This document shows positions 1-6,550 of a DNA stretch of 17,237 nucleotides, in pieces. Source of the stretch: DATAEU01 sp046735355 (GTDB taxonomy: Bacteria > Actinomycetota > UBA4738 > HRBIN12). Each line of letters starts with the position of its first letter. The first letter of the stretch is position 1. The notes below the pieces were generated by a model that worked only from the letters and a program-made list of their open reading frames with translations, was not told the DNA's origin and searched no databases. Position numbers and translations under genes: made by a program. The stretch is taken from contig JBKPTC010000049.1 of assembly GCA_046735355.1 (NCBI GenBank), positions 1 to 17,237 of the forward strand, written 5' to 3'.

Positions 1-486
1 GATCCCGAGCGTCCAACCGAGCTGGAGCAGCTGATCCCGGCGGTCCTGTAGGGAGGCGCCGACCAGGACGACGTCGCCGGTCGTCGCCGCCGAGACCGGA
101 ACCGCGAGGATCCGGCTGACGTCGTCGATCCCCGCGATCCGACGGTCGAACAGCCGAGCCCGCCTCACGTCGCCGACCGCGGACGGAGGCAGGAGCGGCG
201 CGCCGGCGACGATCCCGCTCGACCGCAGCACCGCACCGTCGCGATCCACGATCTGCACGAACGCCTCGTCCGACTCGATCAGCTCGGGCCGCGGCACCGT
301 GATCGAGGCTCCCGAGCGGACCTGCGTGACGATGACGTCCGCCCGTGAGCGGAGGCCGGCGTCGACGGACTCGAGGAGGTCGGCGCCGGTGCGCGCGTAC
401 ACGAAGACGCCGACGCCCAGCAACAGCACGGCGGTCGCAACGGCGACGGCCGCAGTGATGCGCGCGCGGATGCCGAACCGACTCAC
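1..486 (-). CDS. Sensor histidine kinase, N-terminal part (cut by window edge)
   Basis: Reading the minus strand from a GTG at 486 gives 162 codons open to the window edge. The start overlaps the stop of the upstream response regulator (GTGA, 4 nt), the usual coupling of a regulator and its kinase. The protein begins MSRFGIRARITAAVAVATAV, with one membrane segment at about residues 9-29, followed by an apparently extracytoplasmic domain rich in R, D and V. A second hydrophobic run (LLQLGWTLGI) begins at the cut end and is probably the second membrane helix before HAMP. HAMP, HisKA and ATPase domains would lie outside the window. That it is a kinase is inferred from topology and from its place after an OmpR-type regulator; no catalytic motif is visible here. 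Confidence 0.8.
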   Translation of the reverse strand, partial: MSRFGIRARITAAVAVATAVLLLGVGVFVYARTGADLLESVDAGLRSRADVIVTQVRSGASITVPRPELIESDEAFVQIVDRDGAVLRSSGIVAGAPLLPPSAVGDVRRARLFDRRIAGIDDVSRILAVPVSAATTGDVVLVGASLQDRRDQLLQLGWTLGI

Positions 487-1154
487 GAGGAGCGCAGCCG
501 ATATCCGACGCCGCGCACCGTCTCGATCGAGTCGGCTCCGAACGGCCGGTCGATCTTCGCGCGGAGCGTTCCGACGAAGACGTCGACGATGTTCGAGTCG
601 CCGTCGAACGCGAAGTCCCAGACGTGCTCGATCAGCGCGGTCCGTGAGACCGCCTGGCCGGCGCGGCGCATCAGGAACTCGAGCAGCGCGAACTCCTTCG
701 GCGTCAGCTCGATCGGCGTGGTCGCCCGGACGACCGTGTGCGCCGCGGGATCGAGGGCGAGGTCGCCGGCGCGGAGCACGGTCGGGCGATCCGATGGTCC
801 GCGCCGCACGAGCGCCCGCACGCGCGCGAGGAGCTCCGCGAAGGAGAACGGCTTGGTGAGGTAGTCGTCGGCGCCTGCGTCCAGGCCGCGAACACGGTCC
901 TCGACCGCGTCGCGGGCCGTCAGGAGCAGGATCGGGACCCACCGTTCCGCCGCGCGAAGCCGGCGGCACGCCTCGATGCCGTCGATGCCGGGGAGCAGGA
1001 CGTCCACCACGGCGGCGTCGTAGTCGTGCTCGGTCGCCATCCACACGCCGTCCTCGCCCGTCGCGGCCACGTCGACCGCGAGCCCGTCCTCGCGCATCCG
1101 CTGCGCGATCAGCTCGGCCATGTCCGGGTGGTCCTCGACGACGAGCAGCCGCAC
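483..1154 (-). CDS. OmpR/PhoB-family response regulator
   Basis: 223 residues, normal length for the family. The receiver domain spans about residues 1-115: acidic pair E7/D8, phospho-acceptor D51 in VVDVLLPG, T79 in LLLTAR and K101 in LTKPF. The C-terminal winged-helix DNA-binding domain spans about 125-223, with the family signatures LTPKEFALLEFLM, the recognition-helix region NIVDVFVGTLRAKID and the terminal ETVRGVGYRL. It would bind DNA when phosphorylated by the kinase encoded directly downstream. The start is GTG, with a GGAGGAGAAG-like ribosome site just upstream. It follows the secreted-protein gene by 44 nt on the same strand, so the three genes are probably one transcript. Layout resembles the MprA/TcrA/PrrA group of actinobacterial regulators, but the target genes cannot be read from the sequence. 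Confidence 0.95.
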   Translation of the reverse strand: MRLLVVEDHPDMAELIAQRMREDGLAVDVAATGEDGVWMATEHDYDAAVVDVLLPGIDGIEACRRLRAAERWVPILLLTARDAVEDRVRGLDAGADDYLTKPFSFAELLARVRALVRRGPSDRPTVLRAGDLALDPAAHTVVRATTPIELTPKEFALLEFLMRRAGQAVSRTALIEHVWDFAFDGDSNIVDVFVGTLRAKIDRPFGADSIETVRGVGYRLRSS

Positions 1155-1198
1155 CTTCTCCTCCGCGGTCGGGGGTCAGTGTGGCACGCGTGGACCCG

Positions 1199-1939
1199 CT
1201 AGCCGCGAACACGGACGAGCTCGAAGAACTCGTCCCCGCCGTGCAGGTCGCGCTCGACCACGATGCCGATCCCGGGCGCGTACCCTTTCTCGGAGACGAC
1301 GTTCGGCTCGATCCGCGCGAACTCGAACGATCGGATCACGTGCCGAACGCGGCCGTACGGAACCTTCAATCGGCCGCCGCGGTCGACGATCCACGCCATG
1401 TCCTCGGCCTCGCCGTTCAGACACTCCTGTCGATACGCGTCCGGCGGTTGCGGATGGGCCTCCATGATCAGCCCGGGCTGGGCTCCGTCCGCGCCCCACG
1501 TCCATGAGCCGGACCGATCGACGTGGCCGTTTCCGAGGCGGACGCGCGTCGCCTCACCCAGGTACCAGACGTTCCCCTGGTCGTCCTGCGCGTACCAGTC
1601 GTTCGTGATCTCCTCGGTGCGTCCGTTCGTGAGCACCACGTCGTGCACCACGGTCGCGTTCACGCCCTGGATCGTCTTCGTCTTCGGCGTCACGTGCTCT
1701 CGGTCGATCTGCCGCTCGCCGTCCGATGTCCCGCGGTACACGAGCGTCCGACCGACCGGCAGCGGGAAGTAGGGGTTGTCGACCGCGGCGACGAACGACG
1801 ACGGAGCCGGAACGTCCGGGTGATACGTGTCGCAGGCGCCGGAGCCGTCGCCCGCGTGGGCGGCCGGGGCGGCCGCGAGCATGCCGAGGCCGAGCGCGAC
1901 GGCCGCGGCGGCTCGGGTTTGCCTCTTGACGTCCGACAT
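1199..1939 (-). CDS. Secreted protein of unknown function
   Basis: 246 residues from ATG 1939, chosen because AGAAGGAGGT lies just upstream. The open frame extends back to 2224, but that extension is low-complexity and lacks a ribosome site. A signal peptide is clear: MSDVKRQTR, a hydrophobic run AAAAVALGLGMLAAAPA, then an AHA|GD cleavage site after residue 29, so the protein is exported. The mature part carries DNPYFPLPVGRTLVYRG, NDWYAQDDQGNVWYLGEAT and a C-terminal PGIGIVVERDLHGGDEFFEL. It looks like a beta-rich domain of the kind seen in exported actinobacterial hypothetical proteins, with phrases reminiscent of lipoprotein-carrier or reporter folds. I do not recognise an enzymatic motif. 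Its place before a two-component pair suggests an accessory or sensed envelope component, which is an inference. Confidence 0.85.
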   Translation of the reverse strand: MSDVKRQTRAAAAVALGLGMLAAAPAAHAGDGSGACDTYHPDVPAPSSFVAAVDNPYFPLPVGRTLVYRGTSDGERQIDREHVTPKTKTIQGVNATVVHDVVLTNGRTEEITNDWYAQDDQGNVWYLGEATRVRLGNGHVDRSGSWTWGADGAQPGLIMEAHPQPPDAYRQECLNGEAEDMAWIVDRGGRLKVPYGRVRHVIRSFEFARIEPNVVSEKGYAPGIGIVVERDLHGGDEFFELVRVRG

Positions 1940-1976
1940 CCGGACCTCCTTCTGTTCGATGGGCCGTTCGACGGCG

Positions 1977-1992
1977 CCGAGCGGACGCTCGG
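1977..1992. promoter_or_regulatory. Inverted repeat in divergent promoter region (possible operator)
   Basis: CCGAGCG-GA-CGCTCGG, a perfect 7-bp inverted repeat with a 2-bp centre. It lies 38 bp upstream of the secreted-protein start, in the 141-bp gap between that gene (minus) and the small membrane protein gene (plus, 2081). Position and symmetry fit a dimeric regulator site, but GC-rich palindromes also arise by chance, and no clear -10 box for the minus-strand gene was found nearby. Confidence 0.3.
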
Positions 1993-2068
1993 TTCGTCGA
2001 TCGTCATGCCGCGGCGGTGAAGGTTCCATGAAGACGCCGCCCGCCCGAGTGGTTCGCGGCGGGACGGC

Positions 2069-2074
2069 TACGCT
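2069..2074 (+). promoter_or_regulatory. -10 box TACGCT for a leaderless gene
   Basis: TACGCT ends 6 nt before the GTG at 2081. This spacing puts the transcription start on or beside the start codon. No ribosome site is present upstream. The identical arrangement (TACGCT, 6 nt, GTG) occurs before the sugar dehydrogenase gene at 8935. Confidence 0.5.
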
Positions 2075-2080
2075 GGTCGC

Positions 2081-2401
2081 GTGGACGGCAAGACGCTGCT
2101 GCTCATCCTCGCCGGATTCGCGGTCGTCGCTGGTGGGCTCGCGATGGCGATGCGTCTGGGGCACCGCTACGGAGGCGACGTGGACCTCGTGCGCGGGCGC
2201 CGGGCTCGACCGTGGTGGGGACACCCCGGCTTCTGGCTCATCGTCTCCGCGGCGTTCGTGTTCGTGGGGCTGTTCGTCTTCCCGAAGCTCTTCGGCTTCA
2301 CGTTCGTCTTTCTGCCGTTCCTGTGGGTGGGCGGTGGCCTGATGCGCAGCCGGTCGCGCGACGATCGGCGGCCGCGGCCCGACGGCGAGGATGGGCCGTG
2401 A
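2081..2401 (+). CDS. Small membrane protein, unknown function
   Basis: 106 residues from GTG 2081. Three likely membrane segments: residues 4-24 (LLLILAGFAVVAGGLAMAM), 51-68 (FWLIVSAAFVFVGLFVF) and 71-88 (FGFTFVFLPFLWVGGGL). A basic loop (RGRRARPWWG) lies between the first two, and the tail RSRSRDDRRPRPDGEDGP is highly charged and likely cytosolic. Its stop overlaps the GTG of the next gene by 4 nt, so the two are translationally coupled. The start has no ribosome site but sits 6 nt behind a TACGCT box, favouring a leaderless transcript. No enzymatic motif or named family recognised. Confidence 0.7.
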   Translation: MDGKTLLLILAGFAVVAGGLAMAMRLGHRYGGDVDLVRGRRARPWWGHPGFWLIVSAAFVFVGLFVFPKLFGFTFVFLPFLWVGGGLMRSRSRDDRRPRPDGEDGP

Positions 2402-2601
2402 GGCGGTTCCTGCGCTCGTATCCGGGCTGGTTCGCGTTGCAGCTGGTCGAGTACGCGGTCCTCTTCGCGCTCGCGAAGGTGCTGCTCGCGCTCGGCCTCG
2501 CCGGATGGCCGGTGTTCGTCGTCGTGATGGCGCTGGCCGCCGGGCTCGCGATCGCGAACTACAACGTCCGCCGGCGCTATCTGTCGGACGAGGGGACCTG
2601 A
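2398..2601 (+). CDS. Small two-helix membrane protein
   Basis: 67 residues from GTG 2398, which overlaps the upstream stop as GTGA. A longer open frame starts at 2212, but its first part is a shadow of the previous gene, and the membrane protein proper begins MRRFLRSYPGWFALQ. Two membrane segments, about residues 12-32 and 37-57, are followed by NVRRRYLSDEGT, which by the positive-inside rule is cytosolic. The last 25 nt overlap the end of the convergent hydrolase gene. Function unknown; the tight coupling suggests it acts with the 106-residue protein before it. Confidence 0.65.
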   Translation: MRRFLRSYPGWFALQLVEYAVLFALAKVLLALGLAGWPVFVVVMALAAGLAIANYNVRRRYLSDEGT

Positions 2602-3245
2602 TCGAGCCCGAGCGCGCGCGCGGCGAAGGTCCCGACGACGCCGGCGGCCTCCTTCTCGCGCCGCCACAGGAAGTGATCGGTGCCCGGCACGATCGCCACC
2701 TCGGCCGACGGCAGCTGCGTCGCGAGCGCCTCGAGCCTCGGCCGCGGCGCGTAGACGTCGCCCTCGCCGGCCAGGAGCAGGACGGGGCGGCGCAGCGTCC
2801 GGAGCTCGGATGCGCTCGGTACGTCGGGAAGCTCCACGTCCCGAGGCTCGAGGGGAAGGCCGATCAGGGCGAGCGCCGCCACGCGATCGTCTGCGACGGC
2901 CTCGCGGAGCGCGACGTTCGCCCCGAACGACCACCCGCACACGAGGAGCGGACGATTGGTCTCTCGCAGGACGCGGTCGATCGCGGCGCCCACATCGCGG
3001 ACCTCGGTCCTGCCGCCCCCGTAGCTTCCGGCGGACCCCATCACGCCGCGGAAGTTGAACCCGAGCACGCAGAACGCCCGCGCCGAGAGCTCGGTCCGGA
3101 GCGCCCACAGGATCGGATGGTCCTTGCTGCCGCCGTGCCGCGGATGCGCGTGACAGACGACGGCCGCGCCGACCGGGTCCTCCGGAACGCGGAGCTCGGC
3201 CTCGAGCGAGACGCGGTCCTCGGTCGTGAAGCGGATGGCCGTCAC
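2577..3245 (-). CDS. Alpha/beta-fold hydrolase
   Basis: 222 residues. An oxyanion-side motif CHAHPRHGGS lies at 31-40. The nucleophile elbow GWSFGAN puts the catalytic serine at S106. The likely acid is D163 in LLLAGEGDVYAP, and the histidine is H191 in VPGTDHFLW. The HPHP..GG-like element and the short cap-less core fit the small predicted-hydrolase group (COG2945/dienelactone-hydrolase-like), so the substrate is probably a small ester or thioester, not determined. The start is GTG 3245 with no clear ribosome site; a TACCAT box ends 8 nt before it, favouring a leaderless transcript. It diverges from the LLM oxidoreductase with only 8 bp between starts, and its 3' end overlaps the small membrane gene. 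Confidence 0.88.
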   Translation of the reverse strand: MTAIRFTTEDRVSLEAELRVPEDPVGAAVVCHAHPRHGGSKDHPILWALRTELSARAFCVLGFNFRGVMGSAGSYGGGRTEVRDVGAAIDRVLRETNRPLLVCGWSFGANVALREAVADDRVAALALIGLPLEPRDVELPDVPSASELRTLRRPVLLLAGEGDVYAPRPRLEALATQLPSAEVAIVPGTDHFLWRREKEAAGVVGTFAARALGLDQVPSSDR

Positions 3246-3253
3246 GTGCGACG

Positions 3254-3259
3254 ATGGTA
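3254..3259 (-). promoter_or_regulatory. -10 box TACCAT for the hydrolase, inside the divergent start region
   Basis: On the minus strand TACCAT ends 8 nt before the hydrolase GTG at 3245. On the plus strand a similar GACGAT (3250-3255) ends 7 nt before the second possible ATG (3263) of the LLM gene. The two boxes overlap, so one melted region could serve both directions. Confidence 0.35.
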
Positions 3260-4228
3260 GCGATGTCGACGGGATCGACCGGGCGAACCGCGCTCGCCCT
3301 CCGTGACGCGCTGCCCTGGGACGACCTCGTCGAGGTCGTGCGGACGGCCGAAGAGACGGGCTACGAGACGCTGTTCCTTCCGGAGGTCGGCGCGCGCGAG
3401 ACGTTCTCGACGCTCGCGGCGCTCGCCCAGCGGACGTCGACGATCGGGCTGGCGACCGGCGTCGTCACGACGGTCGCGCGACGTGTCGGCGTGACCGCGA
3501 TGGCCGCGGCGACCGTGCAGGACGTCTCGGGCGGACGGATGATCCTCGGGATCGGCACGGGACCGTCCGGTCCGGGCGCGCTCGAGCGGCTCCGGGCGTA
3601 CGCGTCGGACCTTCGGACGCTGTTCGGCGGCGGTGCGATCGACGAGGAGCGCCGCGGCGAGCGGTTCGCGCTCGGCCTCCAGGTCGAGCGTCCGGTTCCG
3701 GTCTGGATCGCCGCGCTCGGCCCGCGATCGGTCGAGCTCGGCGGGGCCGTCGCCGACGGCGTCATCCTGAACTGGTGCACGCCCGAGCGCGTTCGCGAGG
3801 CCCGCGCGGCGGTCGACGAGGCGGCGCGGTCCGCGGGCCGGAACCCCGCCGATGTGACGATCGCGGTGTACGTGCGCGCCGTCGTGGGACAGGAGCCCGA
3901 TCACGCGCTGCCGGCGCTTCGCCGGTTCGCGGGTTCGTACGCGTCGTATCCGCCGTACGCGCGCCAGTTCACGGCGATGGGACTCGGACCGGAGGGGGCC
4001 GCCGCGGCTGACGCGTTCCGCGCGGGACGTCTACAGGAGGTTCCCGAGGCGCTCGTACGGGCCGTGACCGTCACCGGCTCGCGCGAGGACGCCGCCGAGC
4101 GCCTCGACGCGTACCGATCGGCCGGTGCGGACGTCGTCGTCGTGTATCCGGTCGCCGTGCTGGATCCGACGTCCTCGATCCTGGCCACGGTGTTCGCGCT
4201 CGCCCCGCGTCCGGCCGTCGAGGCGTAG
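3254..4228 (+). CDS. LLM-class (luciferase-like) F420-dependent oxidoreductase
   Basis: 324 residues from ATG 3254. An alternative ATG at 3263 (MSTGSTGRTAL) may be the true start, because it lies 7 nt behind a GACGAT box and 3254 itself falls in the opposing promoter. The TIM-barrel luciferase family is shown by LVEVVRTAEETGYETLFLPEV, the core STIGLATGVVTTVARRVGVTAMAAATVQDVSGGRMILGIGTG, VPVWIAALGPRSVELGGAVADGVILNW and a C-terminal region with TVTGSREDAAERLDAYRSAGADVVVVYPV. Actinobacterial members of this group typically use reduced coenzyme F420; flavin use cannot be excluded. Substrate unknown. The FrhB-like protein nearby (4790-5929) strengthens the F420 reading. Confidence 0.9.
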   Translation: MVAMSTGSTGRTALALRDALPWDDLVEVVRTAEETGYETLFLPEVGARETFSTLAALAQRTSTIGLATGVVTTVARRVGVTAMAAATVQDVSGGRMILGIGTGPSGPGALERLRAYASDLRTLFGGGAIDEERRGERFALGLQVERPVPVWIAALGPRSVELGGAVADGVILNWCTPERVREARAAVDEAARSAGRNPADVTIAVYVRAVVGQEPDHALPALRRFAGSYASYPPYARQFTAMGLGPEGAAAADAFRAGRLQEVPEALVRAVTVTGSREDAAERLDAYRSAGADVVVVYPVAVLDPTSSILATVFALAPRPAVEA

Positions 4229-4257
4229 TCGTGCCGGGGTCATCGGCGCTCGGCGTG

Positions 4258-4263
4258 TAGACT
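4258..4263 (+). promoter_or_regulatory. Possible -10 box TAGACT for ferredoxin gene
   Basis: TAGACT lies in the 128-bp gap between the LLM gene and fdxA. Transcription from it would give a leader of about 90 nt that contains the hairpin at 4308-4330. No convincing -35 element was seen. Confidence 0.3.
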
Positions 4264-4307
4264 CGCCATTTGCAAGGTCCGCACCGTGGAAACCTGCCGA
4301 ATCGGCT

Positions 4308-4330
4308 GTGTGCCGGCGAGGCAGGCACAC
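4308..4330 (+). promoter_or_regulatory. Hairpin in the ferredoxin 5' leader
   Basis: GTGTGCC (4308-4314) pairs perfectly with GGCACAC (4324-4330) around a 9-nt loop, ending 26 nt before the ATG. It leaves the ribosome site free, so it may act on mRNA stability or simply be incidental. No known riboswitch class is recognised. Confidence 0.3.
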
Positions 4331-4356
4331 GAGAGCTCGACGGCGAAGGGGAAGCG

Positions 4357-4686
4357 ATGACCTACACGATCTGCGAACCGTGCATCGACGTGAAGGACCG
4401 AGCCTGCGTCGACGAGTGCCCGGTCGACTGCATCTACGAGGGCGGCCGAATGCTCTACATCCAGCCGGACGAGTGCGTCGACTGCGGCGCCTGCGAGCCG
4501 GTCTGCCCGGTGACGGCGATCTTCTACGAGGACGACGTTCCGGCCGAATGGAAGCAGTTCACGCCGGTCAACGCCGAGTTCTTCACGGACGCCGTGAGCG
4601 GGATCGGGTCGCCAGGAGGGGCCGCGCAGGTCGGTCCGAGCGCCGCCGATCATCCGGTCGTCGCGAACTGGGCGCCCGCGGGCTGA
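4357..4686 (+). CDS. fdxA: Seven-iron ferredoxin (3Fe-4S/4Fe-4S), FdxA type
   Basis: 109 residues from ATG 4357, with AAGGGGA 5 nt upstream. An upstream in-frame ATG at 4270 is rejected because it lacks a ribosome site and precedes the conserved N-terminus. Against the classic 7Fe pattern, C9, C17 and C50 should bind the 3Fe-4S cluster, and C21, C40, C43 and C46 the 4Fe-4S cluster; C25 matches the family's free cysteine and C6 is extra. Hallmarks are CVDECPVDCIYEGGRMLYI, DECVDCGACEPVCPV and AIFYEDDVP. The C-terminal SPGGAAQVGPSAADHPVVANW tail is a common FdxA extension. It is a soluble low-potential electron carrier; likely partners are oxidoreductases such as the FrhB-like protein that converges on it. 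Confidence 0.96.
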   Translation: MTYTICEPCIDVKDRACVDECPVDCIYEGGRMLYIQPDECVDCGACEPVCPVTAIFYEDDVPAEWKQFTPVNAEFFTDAVSGIGSPGGAAQVGPSAADHPVVANWAPAG

Positions 4687-4711
4687 TCGTTCGTCCAGCG
4701 CGATCCGTCCG

Positions 4712-4737
4712 ACGCCTCCGGCGAGCGCCGGAGGCGT
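4712..4737. terminator. Hairpin between convergent genes, probable bidirectional terminator
   Basis: ACGCCTCCGGC (4712-4722) and GCCGGAGGCGT (4727-4737) form a perfect 11-bp stem with a GAGC loop. It sits between the end of fdxA (4686) and the end of the minus-strand FrhB-like gene (4790). There is no T-tract, as is common for GC-rich actinobacterial terminators. Confidence 0.7.
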
Positions 4738-4789
4738 TCGGCGTTCCGGGCTTCGGCCGATCGCAGCGGGCCGCGGCGGGACCGAGCCG

Positions 4790-5929
4790 TCAGGCGGTCG
4801 GTGCCGGCTCGAGCGGGGCGAGACCGGGGCCGCGGTCCGTCTCGTCGACGTCGTCGAGCGGCCAGCGCTCGCGGGACTTCGCCGCGAGCTTGAACAGCGT
4901 CTCGACCGCGTGGGGGTCCTCGGAGCCGGGGCGCCACTCGACGACGCCGTCCGCGACGGCGCGGTTCCAGATGTCCCGTCCCTTCGGCGTCCGGACGATC
5001 GTGAGCGTCCATCCGTCGCTCTGCCCGAGCCCTCCGAACGAGATGTCCGCGTGCTCCGCGGCGAAGTCCGGGCACTTCAGGCAGCCGGGTCGCGTGTAGC
5101 GATGTGACTTCTTCAGCGAGTACGTGATCTCCTCGCCGTCCTGCGTGTAGAAGAGGAGCTTCCCCTTGATGTTGACGCGGACGATCTCGTCGAGCGACAG
5201 ACCGAGCTCGCGCTGCGCGATCTCCACCATGAGCCCCTCGTACGTGAACGACTTCGAGCACAGCAGACCCAACGTCCAGCTGACCTTCTTCGCCCACTTG
5301 TTGACGCGGCGCGCCTGCATCGAGCCGGGCGCGCTCGCCTGACACGACATCCCGACGAGCGCGAGCTTCGACAGTCCCATCTGCGCGGCCTTCACCATCG
5401 CGAGCGGGTTAGCCGAGTACGTGTAACGCGACCCGGCCGCCGCGAGCACCCCCTCGCGATCCGTGACGACGGCGGGCTCGCAGTCCCACGGCCGTTCCTC
5501 GGACAGCTTCGACGTGCATACGCCGTCGATATCGCCGCGCTCGAGTCCCCACACGAGCAGCGCCGAGACGACGCCGCCGTCCTGCCCGTGCATCAGCGCC
5601 TCGGGGTCCGTCGCGCGCGACAGCACGATGTCGTCGTACTGACCGATCACGTCCTCGGGCCTTCTCGTGCGGCCGAAGAGCAGGGTGTCGATGTCCGACT
5701 CCCATTCACGGAACCGAGGACAGGCGAGCGTGCAGAGCGAGCACCCGCGGTCGCCGTGCGCGCAGACGTCGGGTCCGTCCTCCTGCAGCTGCACGGGCTT
5801 GTAGTCCTCGTAGCCGAGGACGTGGAAGGGACACGCGACGATGCACGCCGTGCAACCGGTGCACAGACCTGTCGTGACGACCTCGTCGTACAGGTGACGC
5901 CACTGCGTCTTCCCGTCGGTGACGGTCAT
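4790..5929 (-). CDS. FrhB/FpoF-type coenzyme F420 oxidoreductase beta subunit with N-terminal ferredoxin-like domain
   Basis: 379 residues from ATG 5929. The N-terminal part carries two cysteine groups: C23-x2-C26-x2-C29-x3-C33-P and C56-x6-C63-x2-C66-x3-C70-P, suited to two 4Fe-4S clusters. The FrhB-type body follows: QDGGVVSALLVWGLERGDIDG, VLAAAGSRYTYSANP, LALVGMSCQASAPGSM and the C-terminal CLKCPDFAAEHADISFGGLG, where family members carry flavin and contact F420. Predicted role is electron transfer between ferredoxin and F420, or F420-dependent reduction of another substrate, in the cytosol. No hydrogenase alpha or gamma subunit lies nearby, so it acts alone or with a distant partner. A TATACT box ends 7 nt before the ATG and no ribosome site is visible, which suggests a leaderless transcript. 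Confidence 0.9.
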   Translation of the reverse strand: MTVTDGKTQWRHLYDEVVTTGLCTGCTACIVACPFHVLGYEDYKPVQLQEDGPDVCAHGDRGCSLCTLACPRFREWESDIDTLLFGRTRRPEDVIGQYDDIVLSRATDPEALMHGQDGGVVSALLVWGLERGDIDGVCTSKLSEERPWDCEPAVVTDREGVLAAAGSRYTYSANPLAMVKAAQMGLSKLALVGMSCQASAPGSMQARRVNKWAKKVSWTLGLLCSKSFTYEGLMVEIAQRELGLSLDEIVRVNIKGKLLFYTQDGEEITYSLKKSHRYTRPGCLKCPDFAAEHADISFGGLGQSDGWTLTIVRTPKGRDIWNRAVADGVVEWRPGSEDPHAVETLFKLAAKSRERWPLDDVDETDRGPGLAPLEPAPTA

Positions 5930-5936
5930 GGCCGGG

Positions 5937-5942
5937 AGTATA
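5937..5942 (-). promoter_or_regulatory. -10 box TATACT for the FrhB-like gene
   Basis: On the minus strand TATACT is followed by 7 nt and the ATG at 5929. It is a near-consensus -10 box, striking in this GC-rich context, and places the transcript start at the start codon. Confidence 0.6.
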
Positions 5943-5980
5943 GGTGGACGGCGCGCGAACCCCGCTGGCGGGTCCGCGAC

Positions 5981-6067
5981 GTGCAGATGACCATCAAGGA
6001 CTTCTCGTTCGACCCGACCACGATCCGGGCCACGGCGGGCCGCACCCTCACGATCGAGATCTCGTAG
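5981..6067 (+). pseudogene. Cupredoxin-like N-terminal stub (probable remnant)
   Basis: A short frame from GTG 5981 (or ATG 5987) to TAG 6067 encodes VQMTIKDFSFDPTTIRATAGRTLTIEIS. The string matches the first two strands of plastocyanin-like or EfeO-type cupredoxin domains, where VTIKDFSFDP..I.V.AG..V.. is typical. The frame stops where such domains continue with NxGxxxHNF, and none of the three plus frames continues that motif downstream, so no copper-binding His, Cys or Met is left. No ribosome site is convincing. Most likely a degraded gene or displaced fragment; a 26-residue real peptide is less likely, and chance resemblance is possible. Confidence 0.4.
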
Positions 6068-6088
6068 CGGGCCGGCTCGCCGGGGTGG

Positions 6089-6433
6089 TCAGATCGAGAA
6101 CGAGTCGCCGCACGCGCACTCGTGCTTGGCCTGCGGGTTGAGCATCTTCAGGCCGCCGCCGAGCAGGGCGTCGTTGAACTCGAGCGTGCTGCCGGCGACG
6201 ATCGGCGCGCTGCGCGGATCGATCAGCACGCGCACACCCTCGCGCTCGACCACCGCGTCGTCGGGCTCGACCGCGTCGGCGAACCCGAGCTCGTAGGAGA
6301 ACCCCGAGCACCCGCCCGCGACGACTCGGACGCGGAGGACGGGCTGTGCACGGCCCTCTTTCTCCGCGAGTGCGCGGATCCGGCGGGCGGCCTTCTCCGT
6401 GACCGTGATGGGTGTCGCGGTGTCGTTCGGCAT
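6089..6433 (-). CDS. A-type iron-sulfur cluster carrier (HesB/IscA/ErpA family)
   Basis: 114 residues from ATG 6433 (MPNDTATPITVTEKAARRI). The frame reaches 6499, but the extra 22 residues are arginine-rich and precede the conserved start. The three cluster-binding cysteines are present: C42 in VVAGGCSGFSYELGF, and C106 and C108 in the terminal HECACGDSFSI. Other family marks are LIDPRSAPIVAGSTLEFND and GLKMLNPQAKHEC. It accepts Fe-S clusters from the assembly machinery (SUF in actinobacteria) and passes them to apo-proteins; the Fe-S proteins FdxA and FrhB-like lie next door. The ErpA, IscA and SufA subtypes cannot be separated from this sequence. The start lacks a strong ribosome site, but TATCCT ends 9 nt upstream. 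Confidence 0.93.
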   Translation of the reverse strand: MPNDTATPITVTEKAARRIRALAEKEGRAQPVLRVRVVAGGCSGFSYELGFADAVEPDDAVVEREGVRVLIDPRSAPIVAGSTLEFNDALLGGGLKMLNPQAKHECACGDSFSI

Positions 6434-6442
6434 CGTTCGTCC

Positions 6443-6448
6443 AGGATA
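6443..6448 (-). promoter_or_regulatory. -10 box TATCCT for the A-type carrier gene
   Basis: On the minus strand TATCCT is followed by 9 nt and the ATG at 6433, giving a leader of about 0-3 nt. Confidence 0.4.
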
Positions 6449-6538
6449 CCCGCGGCAGCGCGGTGAGCCGCCGCAAGCGCCACGGCGACGATCCTCCACA
6501 CGGGGCCTTCAACGGACGGGCCTCGGCCGGACCGCGTC

Positions 6539-6544
6539 TACGAT
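6539..6544 (+). promoter_or_regulatory. -10 box TACGAT for the NUDIX operon
   Basis: TACGAT ends 6 nt before the GTG at 6551, the same geometry as at 2069 and 8942. It would drive the three-gene plus-strand unit 6551-7778. Confidence 0.5.
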
Positions 6545-6550
6545 GGCCGT

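Noticed and set aside
1940..2224. N-terminal extension of the secreted protein
   Set aside because: It would bury the signal peptide. The strong AGAAGGAGGT site sits directly before ATG 1939.
4270..4356. Longer ferredoxin starting at ATG 4270
   Set aside because: The extra 29 residues do not fit the FdxA N-terminus, no ribosome site precedes 4270, and the stretch forms a leader hairpin.
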